DNA of 64,000 nt from positions 2,108,001-2,172,000 of the forward strand of contig CM057059.1 in the NCBI GenBank assembly GCA_029945375.1. The letters run 5' to 3'. Positions within the stretch are counted from its first letter, which is position 1. Each line of letters opens with the position of its first letter. The DNA is from Agaricus subrufescens. Its lineage: Eukaryota; Basidiomycota; Agaricomycetes; Agaricales; Agaricaceae. A model generated the notes under the pieces. The model did not search any database, had not been told where the DNA came from, and was given only the letters and a program-made list of their open reading frames with translations. Of this stretch, positions 12,019 through 20,509 are shown one piece after another. The translations under genes were made by a program, and so were the position numbers.

Positions 12019-13155
12019 TTAACTTTGCTTTCTAGTTAGCGGGACGAGACTCCCTGAGGTTGAGCTCGCAGTCATCGACTTTACTGATTTCCCCGTTAAC
12101 TGGCGTCCCCAATCAACGACACCAGTACTTGCGCGGGCGAAAAGTCTCTTCATCTTCTGACCTTTCTCTTTCATGCTCGAGCCGACATGTTTCCCATTGC
12201 CATCAGCGGGACCACTGGTTTCCGATCTCGGTTTCTTTTTTTTCCCGCTCTTTCCCCGTTCCGGTGTGATATTTATAAAGGACTTGGCTCCATGGAGGAG
12301 TGTTCCAGAGCTGGCGTTTCTACGCCTGCTGCTATCGATACGGTAGAAGCGTTGTGATGCCCTTTGTAGTAGACGGTCCCGCGGTGGACTGTTTGAGTCT
12401 ATGTTATGTACAGACCCGCCTTCTGAGTAGTTCGTACTGGAGTAAGGGTAGAAGGAATTCAGATCGCTTTCTCTCATCGCTCCGTTTACGAATGGCGGCG
12501 CTAGACCCAGACTGAACGGGTCCTCAGTGCTGCGTCCAGGCCTTCGGGCGAGTACATCACGATAAGGAACTGAGTAGGCTGCATAGTCTGAAGGCATTCG
12601 GTCCATGTCAAAATGGTTGCCCGCGGGGACGTTCCAGTTGGTGTAGGAGGGCATAGCTTGGGGCGCGTCGTTAGAGTATTGAAACTTGGAAGGTCTGCTC
12701 AATGACCAGCTGCGTTTGCGAGTCTCTTGATCGGAGGGCTGAGCCGCGCTAGGAGGCACACCGATGGAACGAGACAGGAATCTGAGAGACCTGACCTTGG
12801 GGACTGGCCTGTGCGATTCCACGACCGGATCGTGTCTTATTTCAGAGCGCATACTGGTGACTTTCCGGATGATGCGGGGGAGGCGGGGGAGGGGAATGGA
12901 TGGGGCTGGGGCAGGGGGAGGAAGGGGGTCTGGGCGACGCGGCGAGATGTATGGAGGAGGATAGAGGGCGGCGGAGTGGCGCCTGTCGGGCACAGGGGGG
13001 TCGGGGAAGTGCCAGGGGGCGCTGCGCATGCGCCTGAGGGCGGGGGCGATGGGGGGCGGCTGGGGGAAGTGGAGGTGGAGGTCGTCGGCCGAGTCGCCCG
13101 CCGAGTCTGACGGCGACGGCGGCGGCGGGGACGCAGCGCGCAGAGGGGCGGCCAT
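12019..13155 (-). CDS. Uncharacterised disordered Pro/Ser/Arg-rich protein
   Basis: A single-exon ORF of 378 aa from ATG 13155. Seen: the N-terminal third is strongly Pro/Arg-rich (ASPPPPSPSDSAGD; PPPYISPRRPDPLPPP). The middle has Tyr/Ser-rich segments. The C-terminus is basic (GKSGKKKKPRSE) and ends with a short conserved-looking hydrophilic patch (KRLFARASTGVVDWGRQL). No signal peptide, membrane helix or named domain is visible. The GC-rich 5' part produces open frames on the opposite strand that I regard as shadows. Function unknown. It ends about 265 bp from the convergent P450 gene. Confidence 0.6.
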   Translation of the reverse strand: MAAPLRAASPPPPSPSDSAGDSADDLHLHFPQPPPIAPALRRMRSAPWHFPDPPVPDRRHSAALYPPPYISPRRPDPLPPPAPAPSIPLPRLPRIIRKVTSMRSEIRHDPVVESHRPVPKVRSLRFLSRSIGVPPSAAQPSDQETRKRSWSLSRPSKFQYSNDAPQAMPSYTNWNVPAGNHFDMDRMPSDYAAYSVPYRDVLARRPGRSTEDPFSLGLAPPFVNGAMRESDLNSFYPYSSTNYSEGGSVHNIDSNSPPRDRLLQRASQRFYRIDSSRRRNASSGTLLHGAKSFINITPERGKSGKKKKPRSETSGPADGNGKHVGSSMKEKGQKMKRLFARASTGVVDWGRQLTGKSVKSMTASSTSGSLVPLTRKQS

Positions 13156-13253
13156 GAGCTCGCAGTGCAGAGCCAGGCCCAGATATATTCACGCGCTTGC
13201 CATATCAGGAAGTAGCCTCGCCTTTTATGTCAAACATACAATCTACATCAGAG

Positions 13254-14129
13254 CTAGTACTTTTTCGCGGCAAGCGCCAGGTGTGCACTATACTCGTCAT
13301 ACGGCAGTCTCGATAGCGGGATCTCTCTCCACAAGTCCGGTGTCAGGAACGCATATGTCTTCGTGATCTGTGGCAGCACATCGTCAGTACCCGCTCTCTC
13401 GCAGCACACGTTCCGTGTAACTCACCGCTGCAAACGTAGCTTTTAGGAAATTACCCATCGTGGCTGTGGAACCCTGTGTTGATGTGTACACGTCTTGCAC
13501 TCCAGCAAGCTGTAGTAGACGTTTGCTGGCAGGGGCAGCGACGATGCCCGTTCCACGGGGCGCAGGTAGGAGACGGCACATGACGGACCCCACCTTGCCA
13601 CTGACCTTGGTTGGTACAGTGTGTGGCTCACCGAGTGCCGCTCCCCAGTATCCACGACGGACAGGAATTACAGAGAGCTTGGCGAGGATGATGGCCCCAC
13701 GAATGGCCGTCGCCACTTCTTTTGCACACTTGACCCCGAGACCGACATGTCCATCAAAGTCACCGATCGCTACGAAAGCCTTGAAACGTGTTCGCTGACC
13801 GGCCTGTGTTTGTTTCTGCACGGGCATGATTTTCATCACCTCATCTTTGAGTTTGGGAAGGAAAAAGTCAACAATTTGGTATTCCTTGACGGGAAGAGAG
13901 AAGAGGTAGATTTCTTCCATCGATTTGATCTTGCCATCCTTCACAAGACGACCGAGTTTAGTGACGGGGACCCTGGAAGAGGCTGAGACAGCGATTTCTC
14001 TCGGTGCAGGACGACATACCATTCCTTGTCCTCCTCTTTACGACCACCACGGCGGGGTCCACGGCGACCCCTGCCACGGTCACCACGTCCTCGGCCAAAT
14101 CCACCACGTCCTCTAGGAGCGTCAGCCAT
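13254..14129 (-). CDS. RPS2: 40S ribosomal protein S2 (uS5)
   Basis: Model (minus): exons 14129-14020, 13972-13426, 13367-13254; 256 aa. Seen: an Arg/Gly-rich RGG-type N-terminus ([16 protein letters not shown]), the S5 N-terminal module ([39 protein letters not shown]) and the S5 C-terminal module ([48 protein letters not shown]). Length fits eukaryotic uS5. Known: part of the 40S subunit near the mRNA entry channel, important for decoding accuracy. The last exon codes the conserved LTPDLW block; without the 58-nt intron the frame ends early in a false tail. Divergent from the antizyme gene. Confidence 0.96.
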
Positions 14130-14649
14130 GCTTTTGAATGTGTAGAATACTGTCAAAGTGCCTTAAAGTCAGTTCAAATCTCGTGTCCACTGATAAAGGC
14201 CAAGCATCTGCATCCACAAGCACCCGGCAGCATCCAACTAGGAAGTGGCATTTGGACACGTCAAGGCCGTCGCCAGGTGGGAGGGACGCTGTGCGGAGCC
14301 ATAAATGAACAGAAATGTGTACTCACAGTCTTGGGGTCGCTGTTACAGGCGGCGTCGAGCTCCTCTTGCGGTTCTGTTGGCCTGATTTCGGATCGCCTAA
14401 TAGGAAGCCGTGGGACTCGGCAGGGAAATGGCACGTGACTGTGATGTGGTGGTTAGTCAGCCGATGGGACCTGACTCCTGGCCAGGCTTTGGCGCCGTTT
14501 TTGTTCCCACCTGCCACTTTGTCGCATCTCTCTGTGAGTGTCTCCGGCTAGATGTCTGTCCGCACCGCTAAGTCGATCCACAGCGCAAACACTTTGACAT
14601 TCAACACTTTGCTAGTTTACCCCTACACAAGTTACCAAGTTGGCAGGTT
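14130..14649. promoter_or_regulatory. Shared divergent promoter region of RPS2 and antizyme
   Basis: This is 520 bp between two divergent starts, one for a ribosomal protein and one for the antizyme. It holds short open frames on both strands with no family resemblance. It may also contain an untranslated leader exon for RPS2, since a polypyrimidine-like stretch precedes its ATG. I identify no specific element with confidence. Confidence 0.5.
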
Positions 14650-15898
14650 ATGTCGTTAAGTACCATGTCGAATTTTACGAATCAACAATCTAGTCTTCGC
14701 CCCGCGTATGTTTGTTATCACATTCCATTGCCCTTTGGCTCATGATATCTTCTAGCAACGCTCGTCAAAGCGTTGGAGATGGGGCAGCCTCTTTCGACAC
14801 CTCCGTTCCTGATGTGCTCGCTGTTTGCCACTTAGAGGGCAACGACGACATGTATTACTACTCAACTACGTTCTCTGGAGGGCCCGGGGTACGTTTTTTT
14901 TTCTATAGCTGTTTTTTTATTCGCAAAACTCATTGCATCCTATGCTTGCCCTCACTCAGTGGCGCTTTTGACGCCCCTAAGAGCAAATGCCCTCCAGATA
15001 GAGGGTCGTCGGACTGTGTGACAGGCGGTCCGGCGCCGTACTTCTCTCCCTCCTCACCTTCCTCAGTTTCCTCGTCTCCCATCTCTGCCTCACCTGTGTC
15101 TGGCATAAAAACATTTACAAAAAGTATAGCTTACTCTCCGACCACCGCGGCTCCCATCACCACCATCGATTACACTCATGGCCAATTCCACCGGCCACCC
15201 CCGAGGATTGTTACGTCGGCACGCCCTATTCCAACTCCAGCTCGTTCTACCTCCAGCCCTGGATATTTCACACCTCCGCTTACTCCAGATGATGGCAGTT
15301 ACAGTAGCAGTGGTAGCATTGATAGCATCGGACTTGATTCGAGCGATCGGATGACTTCTCCTGTGGCCCATCAGAACAGGAAAGCGGAGGGTGGTGTACG
15401 GTCCAAGGATGCACTGGAGTATCTCATGACTCTGTTCCCAAAGGATGGATTGAAGGCATTGCCCCACTCTAAGAGCGTTTCGGTGACGGCACCAACTCTT
15501 GGCGCAGAATTCGAAGGAGTTGTTCTCCATTTACCTGGGAAACCAAAGACAGTTTATATTGACGGCAAGAATGCGGCTTCAGTCAGTCTCCGTGAAAGGT
15601 ATGTCTTTACTTGTGTCTTACCGTTGCTCATCCTCTTGTGGGGCGGATCATGTGTGGTCACCTGCACACAAACTCCGATCTGGTACTAATGTACTCTTTT
15701 TTGATGTGTAGCGTCGTTGCGCTGCTGGACCTGGCGGCCGATAATCTGGACTGTGGTGCCCTCGTCATCGTTTTGGAAAGGTCGGCTCCTAATCTGGGCG
15801 AACTGCTGCATTCCTTGATGTATGTTGGTGGCTCAGTTGTCACAAAGCCGCCTTTCACCGTGGACCCTGCTTTCATTCTTGTGGGTATGGACATATGA
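14650..15898 (+). CDS. OAZ1: Ornithine decarboxylase antizyme, expressed by +1 programmed frameshifting
   Basis: Model: exons 14650-14705, 14756-14888, 14960-15598, 15712-15898, with one base skipped at 14969; 337 aa full-length. Seen: ORF1 codes 63 aa plus W-R-F and hits TGA at 14969-14971; moving +1 (GAC from 14970) opens ORF2. ORF2 holds a Ser/Pro-rich linker, then the antizyme fold at about residues 213-337 (DALEYLMTLFPKDGL, VVALLDLAADNLDCGALVIV, LHSLMYVGGSVVTKPP, DPAFILVG). Known: antizyme binds ornithine decarboxylase, sends it to the proteasome and blocks polyamine uptake; polyamines stimulate the +1 shift. Inferred: the same autoregulation here. Odd: the 71-nt intron 14889-14959 has no stop in frame, so an unspliced message encodes antizyme without any shift. 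A second ATG is at 14665. Confidence 0.9.
14966..14972 (+). promoter_or_regulatory. Programmed +1 ribosomal frameshift site of the antizyme mRNA
   Basis: The P-site codon TTT (14966-14968) is followed by the ORF1 stop TGA (14969-14971) and C. Reading GAC from 14970 continues the antizyme frame. Codon-stop slippery sites of this kind, including UUU-UGA, are known among antizyme genes. The site lies 6 nt after the junction left by splicing of intron 14889-14959. Stimulatory elements downstream could not be judged by eye. Confidence 0.82.
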
Positions 15899-16101
15899 AT
15901 GCCCTAGCCAAGGTAAGGTGATCAGTGTTTGGGATTCTTTGATAGGGGAGGATATATTGGGTTGATTAAAGGAACGGTGCATGTTGTGAGCGGTGGATTG
16001 AAAAGCGGTGAAAATCGAAATTATGTCTTGAGTCTTATCTTTTTTTGTTTTTTTTTGCATATTAAAGTAGTATATACTACCCAAAATTAATGGGGTATGA
16101 T

Positions 16102-16871
16102 CTACATAATGATACAACCTCCGTCGCCCTTTTCGATGCGGCGAGTAATTTCATCGGCATCAACACCAGGCCGGTGTGCAGAGTCTAGTCGAACGATAAG
16201 AACACCCGCATTGTGAGGGTCGAGTTGCGCAGAGAGTTGATGCCTGAAGGTTGAGAACAGAAGACGGACAGAAGTAAAGAAGCATCTTACTTGCGCATTA
16301 GGTCCTCGATCGCAGGCTTAAGTTTAGCTGCGCCATTCTTAGAGTGAAGGCCTTTGCCGACAATGAGGTGAAGTTCAGTCTCGCCTCGGGCACGCGCCTG
16401 TTCGAGGGCAAGGTCTGAATGAGCAATGGCTTCGCTGACATAGAGCCCGTGCAAGTCTATTTCATGTGGCCTGCGGTCCTGAAAATGGCTCAGGCCAATG
16501 TGGTAAATGCAAGCAAACAACAGACTTTATTGTTTTCTGGGCCAAACTGGTGAGGGGGAGGGAGGCAAAAAACTGTCGAGTGTACCTGCAAAGATCCAGT
16601 TACTGGCCTGCTTGTTCAGGTCTTCCATTCGCTTCTGGTGCTGCTTGCCCTTGTTGGAAAGCTCCTTGGCAAGGGCACCGTTGCCGTCCGAGTAGGCCTG
16701 ACGACTCTCGTGGAAACATTTTGCCATAGCATCCCCCTGCTCGTTTGCGCGGGCGCGGAGGGCAGCATACTCTTCGTGGTCTAGCTGGTGGTCTGGACGC
16801 TGGTCTGGGCGCTGGTCTGGGCGCTGGCCAGTGATGAGGGCGAGGAGGGCGTTGAGGAGTTTACGGAGCAT
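16102..16871 (-). CDS. DUF1771-SMR domain protein
   Basis: Model (minus): exons 16871-16586, 16536-16526, 16478-16291, 16243-16102; 208 aa. Seen: a short hydrophobic start (MLRKLLNALLALI), a tandem QRPD repeat, the DUF1771 helical hairpin (EEYAALRARANEQGDAMAKC ... GALAKELSNKGKQHQKRMED), then the SMR domain (EIDLHGLYVSEAI, LHLIVGKGLHSKNG, IEDLMRK, NAGVLIVRL). Known: eukaryotic DUF1771-SMR proteins include RNA-binding or nicking factors linked to mRNA decay. Inferred: a small SMR endonuclease or RNA-binding protein. The 11-nt exon supplies residues ENNK, which complete the family's junction between the two domains and keep the frame. Its start is only 96 nt from the divergent neighbour. Confidence 0.88.
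16526..16536 (-). other. 11-nt microexon of the SMR gene
   Basis: Between introns of 49 nt (16537-16585, GT-AG) and 47 nt (16479-16525, GT-AG) there is an 11-nt exon. Joined, it gives FAENNKDRRPHEIDLHG, matching the usual ENN-type linker between DUF1771 and SMR. Direct joining of the flanking exons would break the frame. Confidence 0.7.
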
Positions 16872-16967
16872 GGGGGGCGGCGTGGGAAGCAGATGGACCG
16901 CGATCAAAAGAAGACAATTCGGTTGCGTCCTTCGTCTCTCCCGTCTTTTCCTCTTTCCTTTATACCC

Positions 16968-18268
16968 ATGCGCCCCGTCTCTCTCACACTCGTTTTCCTA
17001 GCCGCCCTCTCTTCCTCCTACGCTGGCTTCACCGAATCGGGCCAGTCCTGCAACCCAGCCAACAACCGCCTTCAGATAGGAACCTACCAGTTCTGGAGCG
17101 AATGCGTCACTACAAATTACTGCTCTGACAAGGGCATCTGCGAGCCGAGATTGTGCAGGAGGGACGACTTTCCCTTTGGCTATGCCCAAGACTCCGATTC
17201 GATCCCGCCAAAGTGCCCCCGCGGCCAGTTTTGCCCCGATGAGGGCTCGGGCTGTCAGGACCTCCTTTCAGTCGGCAGCCCCTGCCAGATGGATCGAGAC
17301 GGTTCGTCTTCAATCCAATCCCACTTTAGTTGCTGCCTGGCTCATAGTTCCTCTCCTAGATGAATGTGAAGCTCCCCCCAACTTCAAAGAACTCGCAGAC
17401 ACAAGCGGCCGAGGCCTCAATGTCAATGGCTCAGTCTGTCTCAAGAATGTCTGCATGTGAGGCCTCTCATCTCTTCCTGTGACTCCACCTCTTATTTGTG
17501 TTATTCAGGTGGGCTAATGCCACATTAAACAACCCTTGCGTGGTTGAGAACACTGCCTACACCGCCTACCTGGTCGATGATGAGTTCATCAACATTGTTT
17601 CTAGAGGAAATTGCGCCCCGGGGCTTTATTGCGATGCGTCCCAGCAAGTTTGTATGAGTGAGAAGTCTTTAGGTGCATCCTGCACCGCAGACAAAGAGTA
17701 GGTGTGATCCAGTGGTTTTTTCGCCCACGTGCCTGAGCGCTTCTTAGGTGCCAGTCTTGGAATTGCCTCGAAAGTGGCACCTGTGGATCGCCTTCCTCAG
17801 AACCACATCACTTCGGCGTTTGGGTTTACATCGTCGTTGCTTTGGGTATATTTGGAGGTAAAAAAAATCTGCTAGGACTCTCGTCGCTTTGACTGACAAT
17901 TATCAGGCATGTTCGGCACTCTGATCGGCCTTTTCTTTTTCCACCGCAAGCGACGCGATGCCGACCGCGAGAAACGTATGCAATACTGGAAAGAGCAGGT
18001 GCGTCGCAATCTAATCCCAGAAATCTCATGTCGCTCACACCTGGCTTAGAATTCATTCCACCAAAATCTCAAGAACATGCGTGAGGCCGCTAGAGTGTCG
18101 ATTCTTTCGATGAACGACAGGAGCAACCGAAGCACGATGTACAGTCGGGATGATACACCAATGCTGCAGCCGACCGCTCAAAAGGCATCAGGGTTACGAA
18201 ATTTCATGGCCCGTGATGATGGTTCTGAGATTGACGAAAGGAAGGCACATGATGGAAATCGGTTTTGA
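16968..18268 (+). CDS. Secretory single-pass membrane protein with a 20-cysteine ectodomain, uncharacterised
   Basis: Model: exons 16968-17301, 17360-17456, 17509-17697, 17748-17857, 17907-17998, 18050-18268; 346 aa. Seen: a signal peptide (MRPVSLTLVFLAALSSSYAG), then an ectodomain of about 220 residues with 20 cysteines, mostly in short C-x(3-10)-C spacings (CSDKGICEPRLC, CPRGQFCPDEGSGC, CAPGLYC, CQSWNC). It has two N-glycosylation sequons (NGS, NAT) and one TM helix (VYIVVALGIFGGMFGTLIGL) followed by a basic stop-transfer (FFFHRKRRD). The cytoplasmic tail is about 70 residues, Ser/Thr-rich. The topology is type I. I recognise no named family; the even cysteine number suggests a disulphide-bonded EGF- or WSC-like surface module. 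It is possibly a cell-surface sensor, but function is unknown. Confidence 0.78.
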
Positions 18269-18409
18269 TTGAAGTTTCTGCGAGTAGTTATAACATAGAA
18301 TTTGGACCTTGGATATCTCGCTTTTCATATTCTAGTAATTATTGTGTGTGTATCGCTAAGCACCAAGTTTGGAGCACTCACCACCTCGGCTATTTCCTTT
18401 CCAACCACC

Positions 18410-19432
18410 ATGGGCTCGTTATCTGCAGAGTCCTCAACTATCTCCCCTACCCTAGAAGACGACATTACACATGACGGGGCCCGGCTCGCTCGCGGCGATA
18501 GCGCAGTTGATGACGACGACAGTCCCAGCGATCCAGAACTGCCCGAGATACACACCTCCTACCCTCCCACGAGCAGCCAGGAGGCAGAGACTCGCCGCGT
18601 CGAAGAGGTGCATGGTCTCGAAATTTCGTCACCTCAACCCCACCACTGAACACTCCGCAGACACTCCGCCAGTGGGAGATTGAGGAAAAACAACGTCGAA
18701 AGGTTGCCCGCGAGTCAACCTCTTCGACGGCCACAGCGTCTTCCTCTTTGCTCGGCGACGTCACTAGGCGTGCGAGCCTGCTCTGGAGGAGCGGAAGTCG
18801 AACGCGGAATGTTCCTACTGGAGCGAAACATATGGCTCTGGGGTCAACTGACAATCTCGACACGGTCCCGCTGGAAGCCATTCCCGCGAGCCCCACACCA
18901 ACACTTTCCCCTTCTATCCAATTTTCGCCCCAGCCTCAACAGACGCCGGATACGGACGTTACTACTGTCGCAAAAAAGCGGGCTGACTCGAGAAGCAGTG
19001 ACCATGACGATAGTAATACTGAGAATCCTTTCGATACTCCGGAAAACTCGATGGCTCTTGACGCTGCTTCACCATTCTCTGATGAACACCGAGTGGATCC
19101 AACCAGTACAATTGATTCTCGTACAGAACGAAGTCAACGTTCCCCACTCACACAATCCTTTGACCATTCCGAACGCGGGATACAAACTCCGTCTTCCATA
19201 ACCTCTCCCCCTGGACGAATTAGCTCGCCCAATGTGAGTCGGCGGAAGGGAAGGAGCCACGATTCGGATGATGATTCAAAACCATCTCAATGGTGGCATG
19301 AATGGTTGTGTGGTTGTGGTGAAGGCTCGGATAGGGGAGGCGACAACCAGGTATGTGGCCTGTCCACGTTTCTCCAAGTCTTTTATTCAATACTCGCATC
19401 GGTAGGCTGGCCGCACAAATCCTTACGAATAG
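18410..19432 (+). CDS. Uncharacterised disordered protein with a short C-terminal Trp/Cys motif
   Basis: Model: exons 18410-18607, 18661-19350, 19406-19432; 304 aa. Seen: an acidic Ser-rich N-terminus, a short charged helix (LRQWEIEEKQRRKVARES), a long Ser/Thr/Pro-rich disordered middle, and a C-terminal patch rich in Trp and Cys (SQWWHEWLCGCGEGSDRGG). The last 27-nt exon ends in NPYE. No membrane helix or known domain is visible. The final intron is supported by a good donor and acceptor; skipping it gives a longer, lower-complexity tail. The start is 141 nt after the upstream gene's stop on the same strand. Function unknown. Confidence 0.6.
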
Positions 19433-20509
19433 ATCATCCTACGCAATGCTAGAAATACCATCATCCCCCTTAACGAAATTCTATCTTGGGCCACAGATAT
19501 CAGTTCATATCTCAACTTTTGGTTTCCGCTGTCTTCGGAATATGTGTATATTCCTGTTCATTGACAGACGTTTGCCTCCTTTCACCTTTCTGTTTTTGGC
19601 TATATTGATACATCTGTATAACCTTCTTGCAGCTGACACTGGGACAATCTAATTGCATATACACTCCTTTTTCAATTCTATTTCTGATACCTTGGCAGTA
19701 ATACTTGTTCATCCAGAACTTATCTGTATTTATTGTACCACCCTTATTAGAAACATAGTGATAAACACTCTATGGGACAGCTGGAATATAATTAATGCCA
19801 AACTTGATAGATTACGGTTTACTTACCTTGGGTTTTGGGACTGGCATTGTTGGTTGTCCTGGGCACCTCTGAATCGGCGTTTGAATACAGAAACTCGGGA
19901 CACCGGTAGAACCGTCGAGAAAATATTCCTTCTTTTTTCTACTCTAAATTTTATTCTTCAGTCATTTTTTTTTGGTTTTCGACGCAAGCGTAAAAGTTGA
20001 AAGTAGTTAGCTCCAACCCTGGCTTTTATATAAGACTCACGAAATTCCATGCGGACGAGGCCATGGAAATCAACATCAGTACTTTCCTGCCTTTTTCACC
20101 TCAGAAATTTTCTGCCCCTGGGATATCATCAGAAGGTAAGTTTTTCCAGATAAAGAATGTAGTAGCGCAAAAAAAAGTTTTTTTGTCACTTTTTATATAT
20201 ATTCATTTCTTTCCTGCCTTTCGTTTGGGCAGATGACAAGAAGTGAGTACTGATGCACTGATGCCTCAAACCTACTTTGACACTTGTCCTTTCTTCATGC
20301 GTGATCCGAGTCTAAAGTTGTTCCCATTCCTTGATACCAGTAAAACGGCCAACAATAGGTTTATTACTCCAAAAGATAAGAACGCAAAGGAACAAAAAAC
20401 GACCATTTTCCCCAATGCCACTATGCTCCAGTACTGGACGATGTATCGATTACCTGACAACTTCCCAATTGTCTTTTCCACGATGCTATGGCTATCTCAA
20501 AAAACGATG
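19433..20509. other. AT-rich 1.1-kb intergenic region between convergent genes
   Basis: This region is clearly more AT-rich than the flanking coding DNA, with many T runs. The short ORFs that tile the plus strand are rich in Phe/Ile/Tyr/Ser and look like random translation of AT-rich DNA. It probably holds the 3' UTRs of the two convergent genes. I see no RNA gene or mobile-element remnant. Confidence 0.5.

Noticed and set aside
12727..13110. Plus-strand ORF opposite the Pro-rich gene
   Set aside because: Gly/Arg-rich translation of the complementary strand of a Pro-rich coding region, no family signal.
14004..14438. 144-codon plus-strand ORF over the RPS2 start
   Set aside because: Antisense to the RGG-rich first exon of RPS2 and its promoter; composition is a reflection of that repeat.
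14712..15689. Single 325-codon ORF model of antizyme without frameshift
   Set aside because: It translates the 71-nt intron and then runs past the last intron to a false stop, losing the core antizyme C-terminus; kept only as the intron-retention hypothesis.
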